From: Paraburkholderia phytofirmans PsJN
Lineage (GTDB): Bacteria > Pseudomonadota > Gammaproteobacteria > Burkholderiales > Burkholderiaceae
Length of the DNA stretch: 64,000 bases
Direction of reading: 5' to 3'
NCBI RefSeq assembly: GCF_000020125.1
Contig: NC_010676.1
Span: 372,001 to 436,000 of the forward strand
Positions 1 to 8,696 of the stretch are shown here, in pieces; position 1 is the first letter of the stretch, and each line of letters starts with the position of its first letter. The notes below the pieces were generated by a model. It saw nothing but the letters and a program-made list of their open reading frames with translations, had not been told where the DNA came from and did not search any database. The position numbers were made by a program, and so were the translations under genes.

Positions 1-41
1 GGAACGTGACAAGGCTGTCGGCCCCTTCCGCGCGGCGCACG

Positions 42-1142
42 ATGAAAGTCGACATCATCAACGTCAACTTCTACGACTGGAACGGCGAAACCGTCTACAA
101 GGGCGGGGCGGAACGCTATGTCTACGACCTCGCGGTCGTGCTCCATGGCATGAGGTGCGAGGTTCGTCTGTTGCAGAACGCCCGGGAGCCGTTCGAGCGC
201 GATTTTCGTGGCGTCAAGGTTGTCGGGGTCAAGGCCGCGGACAACTTTGATTTCGACATGATGTCGAGCAATTACGCCGAATATTGCGCGGATGTCGATC
301 TCATCATCGCGTCGCCGACTGAACTTGCCGCGTCGCTTGGAAAAACCAGGCGCGTCATCTCGATCAACCACGGCATTCATTGGGACGGCGCGTCCAATAA
401 CCTCGCAACATTCGACCGGGGCCGTTATGAAACGCTGTTCCGCGCGCTGCGCAACAGCGACCAATGCGTCTGTGTTGATACGAACTTTATCAACTGGGTG
501 CGCACCTATGACTGGGCGCTTGCCAACACGCTGACGTATGTCCCGAACTACGTCGATCTGGAGTCTTTCAGGAGCCAGCCGAAGAACTTCGAAGCGGAGG
601 AGTTGTGCGTTCTCCTGCCGCGCCGGCTGTATGAAGCGCGGGGTCTCTATCTGACCATCAACGCGTTCGATCTTCTGTTTTCGCGGCGCGCGGATATCCG
701 TCTGGTCCTGTGCGGTCAGGCGGTCGATCGTGATGCGGAAGCGGTGAAAGCGTTCATGGCGCGTCACTCGCAGCGGGTGACGTGGACCGAGTACGACATG
801 GAAGAGATGCACAAAGCCTATGTCGACAGCCATATCGTGCTGGTGCCGACCATGTATTCGGAAGGAACGTCACTGTCCTGCATCGAGGCTCTGGCGACCA
901 ATAACGCGGTCATCGCAACCAACGTCGGCGGATTGCCGAATCTGATCGTCGACGGCTATAACGGCAAGCTGATCCGCGCGGACTATATCGAGCTTGCGAC
1001 TGCTATCGAAGAACTGGCCGACGATCGAGTGAGGCTCGCCAGACTCGCGGCGCACGGACTCGAGTCTTCGGCCGCGTTCGCGAAGAAGGAATGGGAAAAC
1101 CGCTGGCGCGAAGTCATCGAAAGCACGCTGACCGTCGACTAG
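42..1142 (+). CDS. GT-B glycosyltransferase (family 4-like)
   Basis: Probable sugar transferase acting on a lipid-linked or polysaccharide acceptor at the cytoplasmic face of the membrane. The N-terminal half has the GT-B signature region with GGAERYVYDLA (donor family 1/4 style). The C-terminal half has EGTSLSCIEALA followed by NVGGLPNLIVDGYNG, the nucleotide-sugar binding EX7E region. It is about 366 residues if it starts at the ATG at 42, the normal size for GT4 enzymes. The frame is open upstream to the window edge, with a GTG at 6 also possible, so the true start could lie outside. Methyltransferase and UDP-GlcNAc 2-epimerase genes follow on the same strand, which places it in a surface polysaccharide cluster. 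Donor and acceptor cannot be read. Confidence 0.85.
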   Translation: MKVDIINVNFYDWNGETVYKGGAERYVYDLAVVLHGMRCEVRLLQNAREPFERDFRGVKVVGVKAADNFDFDMMSSNYAEYCADVDLIIASPTELAASLGKTRRVISINHGIHWDGASNNLATFDRGRYETLFRALRNSDQCVCVDTNFINWVRTYDWALANTLTYVPNYVDLESFRSQPKNFEAEELCVLLPRRLYEARGLYLTINAFDLLFSRRADIRLVLCGQAVDRDAEAVKAFMARHSQRVTWTEYDMEEMHKAYVDSHIVLVPTMYSEGTSLSCIEALATNNAVIATNVGGLPNLIVDGYNGKLIRADYIELATAIEELADDRVRLARLAAHGLESSAAFAKKEWENRWREVIESTLTVD

Positions 1143-1208
1143 GCATTTTTTCGACCCCATCGCGAACGCTCGCGCATTCAATGGAATGCGCAGACCAACA
1201 GGCCTTGT

Positions 1209-2396
1209 ATGACCGACATCAACTCGAAGCAATACTGGGATCATCGTTTCTCGACGGACTGGGTGTCTGCCGGCGGACATGGGCAAACGCGATTTTTCGC
1301 GACGCTTGCGGCCAAGCTGATGCCGGACTGGTTCAAGGACCTGGTGTTGCGCGAGCAATGGAATATTTGCGATTGGGGTTGTGCCGAGGGGCAGGGCGTA
1401 GACGAACTGAGCAAATGGCTTGGTGTGAACTCCATCACCGGTGTCGATATTTCGGAAGTGGCGATTGCGAAGGCCCAGGCGTTTTTCCCGCATAGACATT
1501 TCAAAGCGCAGTCTCTCGACAACCTGGACGACTACGACGTCATTTTTTCGTCGAATACGCTTGAACATTTCGACAGTCCGTTTGATGTCGTCGCGCGCCT
1601 GGCCGAGCACACGAAGCGCTTTCTGGTTCTGCTTCTGCCGTTTCAGGAATATGACCGGATTCCCGAGCATTTCTTCACGTTCGACCTGGACAACATTCCC
1701 GTCTGTCCGGTGCCCGGTTTCGCCGCGGTGGCCTGCCGCGTCGTCGATGCGGCAAAAATCAATATCGACTACTGGAACGGCAAGCAGATATTGGTCGTCT
1801 ATGCACGGCTCTCGGCGCTCGGACACACTCAGCCCGATCTGCGTAACTTTTTTACGGGCGACGATACCTACGAGGCGTTCGCGTTAGAACGTAGTCAAAG
1901 CATTGCTCAACAGCACGCCTCGGAGAGGGAGCAGTTCGCGGCGCAGCTTGCTCAAACGCATAGCGAGCATGCCGCGACCACCGCGCGACTCGAATCGACA
2001 GAGAATACGCTGCAGCAAGTATGCGCAGAACTCGATGCGCAGAAAGCAGCGCTGAAGCGCTCGCAAGAGACGCTCGCCGAACGGGATCAAGTGCTGGGCG
2101 AATTGAAGCAAGCGATCAGCGAGCGGGAGCAGACAGTCCGTGAACTAACACGAGCAATCACCGAACGCGACCAGACAATGGGCGAAGCGAGCCAGGAGTG
2201 CCGCGCTCTGTCTACGGAGATTGCTTCGCTTCATGCGTGCATCGAAAGATACGAAATCGAAGGCGAACAATGTGCGGCGTTGCTGACTGAAGCCCGAGCG
2301 CATGCGGACGCGGTCGAAAGGCAATTGAACACGATGCTGCGCTCGAAGACCTGGCGACTCAGAAGCGCGATCTGCCGGTTGGTCGGTAGAGCATGA
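1209..2396 (+). CDS. SAM-dependent methyltransferase with C-terminal coiled coil
   Basis: Class I methyltransferase domain in roughly residues 1-210. Motif I is seen as DWGCAEGQGVDEL, the acidic post-motif as GVDISEVAI, and motif IV-like FSSNTLEHFDSP follows. From about residue 215 to 375 the sequence is heptad-rich and dominated by E, Q, R, A and L, with repeated ERDQ/EREQ blocks, which predicts a long coiled coil. The end (residues 376-395) is basic. This architecture is seen in methyltransferases that modify or cap growing surface glycans, where the coiled coil can act as a ruler or scaffold; that role is inferred here. It lies 66 bp after the glycosyltransferase and just before the epimerase. 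The substrate is unknown. Confidence 0.8.
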   Translation: MTDINSKQYWDHRFSTDWVSAGGHGQTRFFATLAAKLMPDWFKDLVLREQWNICDWGCAEGQGVDELSKWLGVNSITGVDISEVAIAKAQAFFPHRHFKAQSLDNLDDYDVIFSSNTLEHFDSPFDVVARLAEHTKRFLVLLLPFQEYDRIPEHFFTFDLDNIPVCPVPGFAAVACRVVDAAKINIDYWNGKQILVVYARLSALGHTQPDLRNFFTGDDTYEAFALERSQSIAQQHASEREQFAAQLAQTHSEHAATTARLESTENTLQQVCAELDAQKAALKRSQETLAERDQVLGELKQAISEREQTVRELTRAITERDQTMGEASQECRALSTEIASLHACIERYEIEGEQCAALLTEARAHADAVERQLNTMLRSKTWRLRSAICRLVGRA

Positions 2397-2462
2397 CCAT
2401 GCGAAGGCCCGCCACCGGTGATACCCGCCTACCCTTTATCAAGTCCAATACCGGAAAACGCC

Positions 2463-3566
2463 GTGAAAAAACGTAAGATCATCGTCACCATCGGAACGCG
2501 TCCTGAAGCGGTAAAAATGGCGCCGCTCGTCAAGCAGCTGCAGCGCGAAGAATGGGCGGACTGCCGCGTGCTGGCAACAGCGCAACATCGCGGCATGCTC
2601 GACCAGGTGTTGCGGCTGTTCGAGATTGAAGCCGATATCGACCTCGATATCATGCAACCCAGTCAGTCTCTACCCATGCTGACCTCGCGGCTCATGGTCA
2701 GGCTCGACGATGTGCTTGCCGCCGAACAGCCCGACGTGCTGCTCGCGCAGGGCGACACGACTACTGTATTGACGGCGGCGCTGGCATCGTTTTACCGGCG
2801 CGTGCCGGTCGGGCATGTCGAAGCGGGATTGAGAACGGGCGATCTGTCGAATCCGTTTCCGGAAGAAATGAATCGTGTGGTCGCGAGCCGGCTGGCGCGC
2901 TGGCATTTCGCACCGACGGAGACCGCGAAAACGAATCTCCTCACGGAAGGTATCGATGCAGCGAACGTGTTCGTCACCGGCAACACGGTCATCGACGCGT
3001 TGCTGGACGTAGCCGCGCGGTGCGATGGCGCAACGCCTTTCAAGGGCGATAGCCGGCTGATTCTGGTGACCTCGCATCGTCGCGAGAATTTCGGCGAGGC
3101 GTTTCAGAACATCCTGCGAGCAATCAAAACGATCGCCGACAACAATCCCGACGTGCACGTCCTCTATCCCGTTCACCCGAATCCGAACGTACGTGAGACG
3201 GCATACGCCCAACTCGGCAATCATCCGCGGATCACGCTGTGCGAACCCCTGGATTACCTACCGTTCGTTGCGGCAATGAAGCGCGCTTATCTGATCCTGA
3301 CCGACTCCGGTGGCGTACAGGAAGAGGCGCCGGCGCTCGGCAAACCGGTGCTCGTGCTGCGGCGCGAGACAGAGCGCCCGGAGGCGGTCGCGCACGAGGT
3401 CGTCAGGCTCGTGGGCACCGAATACGCCGACATCGTCTCGAACACGCAACGGCTGCTCGACGACCCGGCCGAATACGGGCGCATGGCGCGAGGCGTGTCG
3501 CCGTACGGTGACGGCCAGGCGTCCGAACGAATCGTAAGCGTATTGAGAGATCATTTTCGGGTGTAG
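2463..3566 (+). CDS. wecB: UDP-N-acetylglucosamine 2-epimerase (non-hydrolysing)
   Basis: Interconverts UDP-GlcNAc and UDP-ManNAc, supplying ManNAc-type sugars for cell-surface polysaccharide. Family landmarks are all present: IGTRPEAVKMAPLVK at the N terminus, GDTTTVLTAALA, HVEAGLRTGD followed by PFPEEMNR, TGNTVIDAL, SHRRENFGE, HPNPNVRE and DSGGVQEEAPALGKPVLVLR. The length of about 367 residues is standard. The GTG at 2463 (followed by AAAAAACGT) has GGAA upstream and gives the usual K-K-R-K start. A GTG at 2418 in the same frame would add 15 residues not typical of the family. It is the last gene of the polysaccharide group; the next gene is convergent. Confidence 0.9.
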   Translation: MKKRKIIVTIGTRPEAVKMAPLVKQLQREEWADCRVLATAQHRGMLDQVLRLFEIEADIDLDIMQPSQSLPMLTSRLMVRLDDVLAAEQPDVLLAQGDTTTVLTAALASFYRRVPVGHVEAGLRTGDLSNPFPEEMNRVVASRLARWHFAPTETAKTNLLTEGIDAANVFVTGNTVIDALLDVAARCDGATPFKGDSRLILVTSHRRENFGEAFQNILRAIKTIADNNPDVHVLYPVHPNPNVRETAYAQLGNHPRITLCEPLDYLPFVAAMKRAYLILTDSGGVQEEAPALGKPVLVLRRETERPEAVAHEVVRLVGTEYADIVSNTQRLLDDPAEYGRMARGVSPYGDGQASERIVSVLRDHFRV

Positions 3567-3587
3567 CGCCATCTTGCGGCGGGGCGG

Positions 3588-4316
3588 TCATGCCTCGCTA
3601 TTCTGGCCTGCCTCGTTCAACGCAACGGTGAGCGCCGTCGCACCCGCCTGCGCCGGCAAGCTCGAGCGCACCGCGCGCAATACCGTGTCCTTGATAACCT
3701 CGCGCCAGTGGTCGAGCGACGCCTTGTCCATCAAAGGCTCGCCGAGAAACGCGCCCAACGTGTACTGATTGGCGTTATAGAAATAGCCAAGCGACGCGAT
3801 CATCAAATAGACGTCGCGCGCTTTGACGTCGCTGCGAAAGACCTGTTGTGCCTGACCCGCGTCCAGTAACTTTTGCACCACCGAAATCGCGTAGCCGGAA
3901 ATCTCCTTCAGCTTCAGCGATTTTTTCGCGTGCTTGCCCTGGTGCAGATTCTCGCTGGAGAGCAGCGTGACGAACTCGGGATGATCGAGGTAATACTGCC
4001 AGACGAATTCGACCATCTGTTCGAGTCCGTGCACAGGATCGTCCAGATCGAGATCGAGCTTGCTTTCCGCCTCGTTGAATTGCGTATAGATCGTTTCGAG
4101 AACTTCGACGAACAACTGTTCCTTGCTGCCGAAGTAGTAGTAGATCATGCGGTCGTGCGAGCGCGCGGCCTTTGAAATACTTTCCACGCGTCCGCTCGCA
4201 TAGCCCTGCTTGGCAAAGACCTTGATCGCCGCTTTCAGAATCTTGGCGCGCGTGTCCTGCGCCTGTTTCGCACGGATGCCGGTGGCGCCCGGCTTGCGGG
4301 CGGCGGTGGAACTCAT
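3588..4316 (-). CDS. TetR/AcrR family transcriptional regulator
   Basis: One-component repressor of 242 residues. The N-terminal helix-turn-helix spans about residues 20-70 (ARAKILKAAIKVFAKQGY, then SISKAARSHDRMIYYYFGSKEQLF). The C-terminal ligand domain resembles TetR proteins with a TetR_C-type tail (QMVEFVWQYYLDHPEFVTLLSSEN). It diverges from the long nicotinate-like operon beginning at 4702, and a perfect inverted repeat sits between the two, so it is the likely repressor of that operon. The effector would then be a pathway substrate or intermediate, which is inference from position only. It is convergent with the epimerase gene, leaving only about 20 bp between them. Confidence 0.88.
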   Translation of the reverse strand: MSSTAARKPGATGIRAKQAQDTRAKILKAAIKVFAKQGYASGRVESISKAARSHDRMIYYYFGSKEQLFVEVLETIYTQFNEAESKLDLDLDDPVHGLEQMVEFVWQYYLDHPEFVTLLSSENLHQGKHAKKSLKLKEISGYAISVVQKLLDAGQAQQVFRSDVKARDVYLMIASLGYFYNANQYTLGAFLGEPLMDKASLDHWREVIKDTVLRAVRSSLPAQAGATALTVALNEAGQNSEA

Positions 4317-4524
4317 GGCGGTCTCGGATCTCTTGTTAGCGTCGGGTTGAACGGCGTGCGCCGCGGCCGGCCAGGCGGGCGCGCGCCTTCATCATACAGC
4401 CCGCACGGACTGCTGCGGCATGCACTGCGCGATCATTCACTTCAGCGTAGATTGAAGCGTGCCTACGCTGTCAATAAAGCGGCGATGTGGCATTGCACCA
4501 ATCGCGCGCACGCCGGTAAATACG

Positions 4525-4553
4525 TTGCACAGACTAAATTGATCGAGTAGATT
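4525..4553 (+). promoter_or_regulatory. possible sigma-70 promoter of the nicotinate-like operon
   Basis: TTGCAC, a 17-bp gap, then TAGATT gives a weak match to the -35/-10 consensus. It lies directly upstream of the inverted repeat at 4567 and about 150 bp before the first gene. The placement is attractive, but the match is imperfect and the call is tentative. Confidence 0.3.
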
Positions 4554-4563
4554 TCTAACGAGT

Positions 4564-4587
4564 TTGGTGTAGCGGATACTACACGAA
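4564..4587. promoter_or_regulatory. inverted repeat, candidate TetR operator
   Basis: A perfect 6-bp inverted repeat, GTGTAG and CTACAC, is separated by 6 bp (4567-4584). Two further T/A pairs flank it outside one mismatch. It lies in the 385-bp gap between the divergent TetR gene and the operon starting at 4702, just after a possible -10 box, where a bound repressor would block transcription. The rest of the gap (4317-4524 and 4588-4701) shows nothing else I can support. Confidence 0.5.
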
Positions 4588-4701
4588 CGGTGAGTGACCG
4601 CAACATGGAAATCGGCGGATCACGCGAAAGTGCCTGAAAACAGGCACTATTCGTTAGCCGGAGCGGGACCGATTGTAATGTCGTCGTATGGGAACCCCAC
4701 C

Positions 4702-6306
4702 ATGACAGAACATACGAAGGTCGATTTCGGTGCGGACAGCGTCGACGGCGAAACCGCCTCGACGCCGGGTCCGACCGTGCTCGAGAAGGCCGCGCCGCGC
4801 AGCGAGCGGATGGCGTCGAACAAGATCGAATGCAATGCCTGCCCGGTGCTGTGTCAGATATCCGAGGGGCGCACCGGCGCGTGCGATCGTTATGCGAACG
4901 CGGATGGGCGGCTGATTCGCGTCGACCCGGTGGTGTTCCTGTCGCGCGCGTCTTCATCTTCAACGGCCGAGGCGAATGCCGCGATTGAATTCGGTGCATC
5001 TTCTGAATCTGAAGTGCAAGACTCCGCTGCCGGGCAGGCGTTGTTCGTGACCGGCGTCGGCGCTTCCTCTACCTATCCCGACTACAAGCCCGCGCCTTTT
5101 ATCGTCGCCTCGAAACTCGACGATGTCGACATGATCACGGTCGTCACCGAAGGCATTTTCAGCTACTGCAGTTTCAAGGTGAAGATCGACACCGACCGCT
5201 TCCTCGGGCCGGAGCAATCGAACGTGCGCTGCCACGGCGAAATTGTCGGCCATGTGACGACGGCGGAATACGGTTCGCAGATGCTGAGCCTCGGTGGCGT
5301 GCACCATCTCACAGGCGGCAGCAAGAAGGAAGGCCGCGTGACCTGCGACATGATGCTCGCGCTCGGCAACAAGGAAGCGGTGGAGTTGAGCATCGACGGC
5401 GGCGCGAGTCTCGTGATTCGCGCGGGCGCGGCGCCGATCGTCGACGGCGTCGAGGAGCAGCGCATGCGTGTGGGCTGCGGCTCGGCGACCATCGGCATCT
5501 TCGCGAAGCAATGGTTCGGTCACGCCGACGAAGTGGTGGTCGTCGACGATCACATCACCGGCGTGCTCACCGAACATCAGGCCGGGCGCTGCCTCGGCAT
5601 GACGCGCTCAGGCGTGAAGATTCGCGGACGCAAGTCGACGCCGGGCCGCTATTTCCAGGTGGCGAATCCGGGCACCGGCTGGGGCGGCACCGACATTCAG
5701 GACCCGCTGGCGATTGTCGAGGGCTTCGATCCCGCCGTCGCCAAACCCGGCATGCGCTTATTGATGGTGTCGACCACCGGCGAACACGCGCAGTGGTACG
5801 AACTGGATCAGAACCTCGTGCCGCGCGTCGCGGCGATGCCGGATACGGTGAGGCGCACGGTGGAGCGGATTGGCGAGAACTGCGAGCCTTCGCTCGCCAC
5901 CGTGCTGTTCCTCGGCGGCGCGGGCGGCAGTCTGCGAGCGGGCGCCACGGAGAACCCGGTGCTGCTCACGCGCGCGATCAAACAGAAGCTGGTCAACGTG
6001 ACCTGCGGCGGCGCGCCGGCTTATGTGTGGCCGGGTGGCGGGATCACCGTGATGGTCGACGTTGCGCGCATGCCGGACCGTTCGTTCGGCACGGTGCCGA
6101 CGCCGGCGATCGTCGCGCCGATCGAATTCACCATGACGTACGACGCGTATCGCGATCTCGGCGGTCATCTCGACGCGGTGCGTTCGTTGGAGAGCGTGCT
6201 CGCGAACGGGCCGGAACATACGGAAGGCGCGCCGCGCGCGCGCCGTACGCTGGCGCGCAATCCCGACAACCCGTGGCCGCCCGCCATGCCGCCGATGCTG
6301 GGCTGA
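4702..6306 (+). CDS. 6-hydroxynicotinate reductase-like iron-sulfur protein
   Basis: Matches the proteins named 6-hydroxynicotinate reductase in proteobacteria. The enzyme type reduces 6-hydroxynicotinate to 1,4,5,6-tetrahydro-6-oxonicotinate with reduced ferredoxin. A cysteine cluster near the N terminus (C44-x2-C47-x3-C51-x9-C61 in the 534-residue form) fits one [4Fe-4S] centre. The remainder is glycine-rich with no flavodoxin or Rossmann signature I recognise. The ATG at 4702 has GGAA seven bases upstream; an ATG at 4678 and a GTG at 4594 are in frame. It is first gene of the operon that also holds an enamidase-like gene and a molybdenum hydroxylase, which are the steps after and before this reaction. 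Assignment rests on recall of family sequence plus that context; the substrate could be a related heterocycle. Confidence 0.65.
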   Translation: MTEHTKVDFGADSVDGETASTPGPTVLEKAAPRSERMASNKIECNACPVLCQISEGRTGACDRYANADGRLIRVDPVVFLSRASSSSTAEANAAIEFGASSESEVQDSAAGQALFVTGVGASSTYPDYKPAPFIVASKLDDVDMITVVTEGIFSYCSFKVKIDTDRFLGPEQSNVRCHGEIVGHVTTAEYGSQMLSLGGVHHLTGGSKKEGRVTCDMMLALGNKEAVELSIDGGASLVIRAGAAPIVDGVEEQRMRVGCGSATIGIFAKQWFGHADEVVVVDDHITGVLTEHQAGRCLGMTRSGVKIRGRKSTPGRYFQVANPGTGWGGTDIQDPLAIVEGFDPAVAKPGMRLLMVSTTGEHAQWYELDQNLVPRVAAMPDTVRRTVERIGENCEPSLATVLFLGGAGGSLRAGATENPVLLTRAIKQKLVNVTCGGAPAYVWPGGGITVMVDVARMPDRSFGTVPTPAIVAPIEFTMTYDAYRDLGGHLDAVRSLESVLANGPEHTEGAPRARRTLARNPDNPWPPAMPPMLG

Positions 6307-6358
6307 CCGGGCGGACACCTGCAAGACACGTGACGAAAAGACGAACGCAACGCACACC

Positions 6359-7297
6359 ATGAACCCCACCCGCACCCGACTCGATGCGACCCGCTGGCAC
6401 TGGCAGCATGGGCCGATCGATCTGATCCTCAGCGCGGACGGCACGCCCCAGGCGGTGCAGGCCGCGTATGAGGCGTGCTGGGCGCGCTTTGTCGATGTGC
6501 TTGCGGAACTCGGGGGCGAACTGAAGCAGCTCAAGCAACCCGTTTCATCGCAAGCCGCGCTGCACGACAATGCATTGCAAGGCCCGGTTGCCCGCCGTAT
6601 GTGGTCGGCCTGCCATCCTCATCGCGCGCGCTACATCACGCCGATGGCCGCCGTGGCGGGCAGCGTGGCCGATGAGCTGATCACCGCATTTGCGCGCGAA
6701 GGCGTCTCACGTGCCTTCGTCAACAACGGCGGCGACATCGCGCTGTATCTGACCGAAGGCCAGCAATACCGCGTCGGCGTGTTCGCGGACCTGGCGTCGT
6801 TCTCGGCCGTGCGGCTGTCGCGCGATCAAGCGCTCGACGCCAATCTGACGCTCGACGCCAGCCTGGCCGTTCGCGGCATCGCGACGAGCGGCTGGCGTGG
6901 CCGCAGCTTCAGCCTCGGCATTGCCGACAGCGTCACCGTGCTCGCGCGCAACGCCGCCGCCGCCGACGCTGCCGCAACCGTTATCGCCAACGCTGTCGAT
7001 CTGGATCATGAGGGTATTCTGCGGCGGCCGGCTTCGTCGCTGAAAGACGAGAGCGACCTGGGCGACATGCTCGTCACGGTGGACGTACCGACGTTGCCGC
7101 AGCCGCTGGTCGATTTTGCGCTGGCACGTGGCGTCGAAGCCGCGCGGCGTTTGCTCGACCAAGGCTTGATCGAAGGCGCCGCGCTTTTTCTGCAAGGACG
7201 GGTGCGTGTCGCCGGCATTCATGACACAAGCGGTCTGGTCTTGCAGAGCGCGCAAACTAAAACGGAGGCTCCGTGTTTGAAATACGCCGCGTGCTGA
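6359..7297 (+). CDS. UPF0280 family protein (ApbE-like)
   Basis: About 312 residues resembling the UPF0280 family, which is distantly related to the ApbE flavin transferase. Visible family features are HPHRARYITPMAAVAGSVADEL, a NNGGDIALYL block, and a C-terminal region with SDLGDMLVTVDVP. No biochemical role is established for the family. It follows the reductase-like gene by 52 bp, and its 3' end overlaps the next gene by 25 bp, so it is translated as part of the same operon. ApbE attaches FMN covalently to proteins; a cofactor-handling role for the reductase next door is possible but is inference. Confidence 0.7.
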   Translation: MNPTRTRLDATRWHWQHGPIDLILSADGTPQAVQAAYEACWARFVDVLAELGGELKQLKQPVSSQAALHDNALQGPVARRMWSACHPHRARYITPMAAVAGSVADELITAFAREGVSRAFVNNGGDIALYLTEGQQYRVGVFADLASFSAVRLSRDQALDANLTLDASLAVRGIATSGWRGRSFSLGIADSVTVLARNAAAADAAATVIANAVDLDHEGILRRPASSLKDESDLGDMLVTVDVPTLPQPLVDFALARGVEAARRLLDQGLIEGAALFLQGRVRVAGIHDTSGLVLQSAQTKTEAPCLKYAAC

Positions 7298-7863
7298 CGC
7301 ACGTCGAAGACATCTTCCACGAGTTCGGCCCCGCGCCCGCGCAGCCACTCAGGCGCGGCGCGATTGCCGCGGTGATGACCAATCCGTTCGCCGGCCGTTA
7401 CGAAGCGAAAATCGAACACGCCATGGAAGCACTCAAGCCGATCGGCTTCGATATGGCGCAACGGCTGCTGGCGGCGATGGCGGTGCCGCATGCGTCGATC
7501 GAGAGTTACGGCAAGGGCGCGATTGTCGGCGCGCGCGGCGAACTCGAACATGGCGCGCTGTGGCATGTTCCCGGCGGCTATGCGATGCGCGAGTTGCTGG
7601 AGAAAAACGGCGTGCCCACCAACGCCATCGTGCCGTCGACGAAGAAAGTCGGCGCCCCGTCCACGGCGCTCGACGTGCCGCTCACCCACGTGAACGCGAG
7701 CTACGTGCGCAGCCATTTCGACGCGATCGAAGTGCGCGTGCCCGGCGCGCCCGCCGCGGACGAGCTGGTGTATATCCTCGTGATGAGCACGGGGCAGCGG
7801 GTGCATGCACGCGTCGGCGGCCTTGCGAAAGAGGCGATCGTGGGCAAGGACGGTTTGCGCTGA
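7273..7863 (+). CDS. amino acid synthesis (PF06684) family protein, copy 1
   Basis: A 196-residue member of the family labelled 'amino acid synthesis' (formerly DUF1185), whose function is not established. It starts at a GTG with a good ribosome binding site (ACGGAGG at 7261-7267) inside the end of the preceding gene. Shared blocks with the next gene are NPFAGRYEAKI, SYGKGAIVG with GELEHGA, TALDVPL, and YVRSHFDAIE near the C terminus, ending GKDGLR. No signal peptide or membrane segment is seen, so it is presumably cytoplasmic. Being paired with a paralogue within a heterocycle operon suggests a heteromer or two successive steps after ring opening; that is inference. Confidence 0.75.
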   Translation: MFEIRRVLTHVEDIFHEFGPAPAQPLRRGAIAAVMTNPFAGRYEAKIEHAMEALKPIGFDMAQRLLAAMAVPHASIESYGKGAIVGARGELEHGALWHVPGGYAMRELLEKNGVPTNAIVPSTKKVGAPSTALDVPLTHVNASYVRSHFDAIEVRVPGAPAADELVYILVMSTGQRVHARVGGLAKEAIVGKDGLR

Positions 7864-7936
7864 GCAGCGCCTGAATCACGCGCCGCGCTGAAGCATTGAA
7901 ACGAAGCAGAGCAAGCATCGAAACTCGGAGAGCGAA

Positions 7937-8521
7937 ATGGCAATCAAGCTTCGCAAGCTGGTCGTGCAAGTGGATGAAACACGCATTGAAATGGGCCAGG
8001 CCGTCGAGCCGCCGGCGCGCCGCGCGGTCGCGATCGCGGTGATCGATAATCCCTACGCCGGCCGCTACGAGGCCAAGCTCGACGCGCTGATCGAAGCCGG
8101 CGAAGAGTTGGGCGCGTTGCTCGGCAACAAGTGCGTGGAGGCGCTGGGCATCGCGCCAGGCGAGGCGCAAAGCTACGGCAAGGCGGCCATTGTCGGCGAG
8201 GCGGGCGAACTGGAACATGCCGCGGCGATTCTGCATCCCAAGCTCGGCGCGCCGCTGCGGATCGCGGTCGAAAAAGGCGCGGCGCTGGTGCCGTCGGCGA
8301 AAAAGATGGGCACGCTCGGCACCGCGATCGACGTGCCGCTCGGCCATAAAGACGCCGCCTTCGTGCGCAGCCATTTCGATGCGATCGAAGCGCGCGTATC
8401 GGACGCTCCTCGCGCGAATGAAATCGTCGTGGCCGTCGCGGTGACGGCATCGGGGCGGCCGCTGCCGCGCATCGGCGGCTTGCAGGTGAGCGAGATCAAG
8501 GGCGAAGACGGTTTGCGCTGA
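7937..8521 (+). CDS. amino acid synthesis (PF06684) family protein, copy 2
   Basis: A 194-residue paralogue of the gene immediately upstream, collinear over the full length. It shares NPYAGRYEAKL, QSYGKAAIVG, TAIDVPLGH, FVRSHFDAIEARV and the ending KGEDGLR. It begins at an ATG with GGAGAG seven to eight bases upstream. The two copies have diverged substantially, mainly in the middle third (residues about 60-120), so this is an old duplication, possibly forming two different subunits. It is probably cytoplasmic. The function of the family is unknown, and its position between the reductase-like gene and the ABC importer points to a catabolic enzyme. Confidence 0.75.
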   Translation: MAIKLRKLVVQVDETRIEMGQAVEPPARRAVAIAVIDNPYAGRYEAKLDALIEAGEELGALLGNKCVEALGIAPGEAQSYGKAAIVGEAGELEHAAAILHPKLGAPLRIAVEKGAALVPSAKKMGTLGTAIDVPLGHKDAAFVRSHFDAIEARVSDAPRANEIVVAVAVTASGRPLPRIGGLQVSEIKGEDGLR

Positions 8522-8696
8522 GGAGTTTGCATTCGGCGTTTTTGCCGGCGCCCCAAGGGACTTTCTTCGGGGCGTATTGTATTGTCCTGCCGTTGACGCG
8601 TGCGCGCATGGTGCCGCACGCGCTGCAATGTCTGCCGATCGCGTCGAATGCGCCAAAGCCGCGCCTTCGCTATTCGGCAAGCTGCCAAGGGTCGCG

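Noticed and set aside
5511..6362. Long open frame overlapping the reductase-like gene, Arg/Gly-rich
   Set aside because: It is a high-GC frame shadow with no family motif and composition dominated by R, G, H and A. The frame at 4702-6306 carries recognisable cysteine and glycine motifs.
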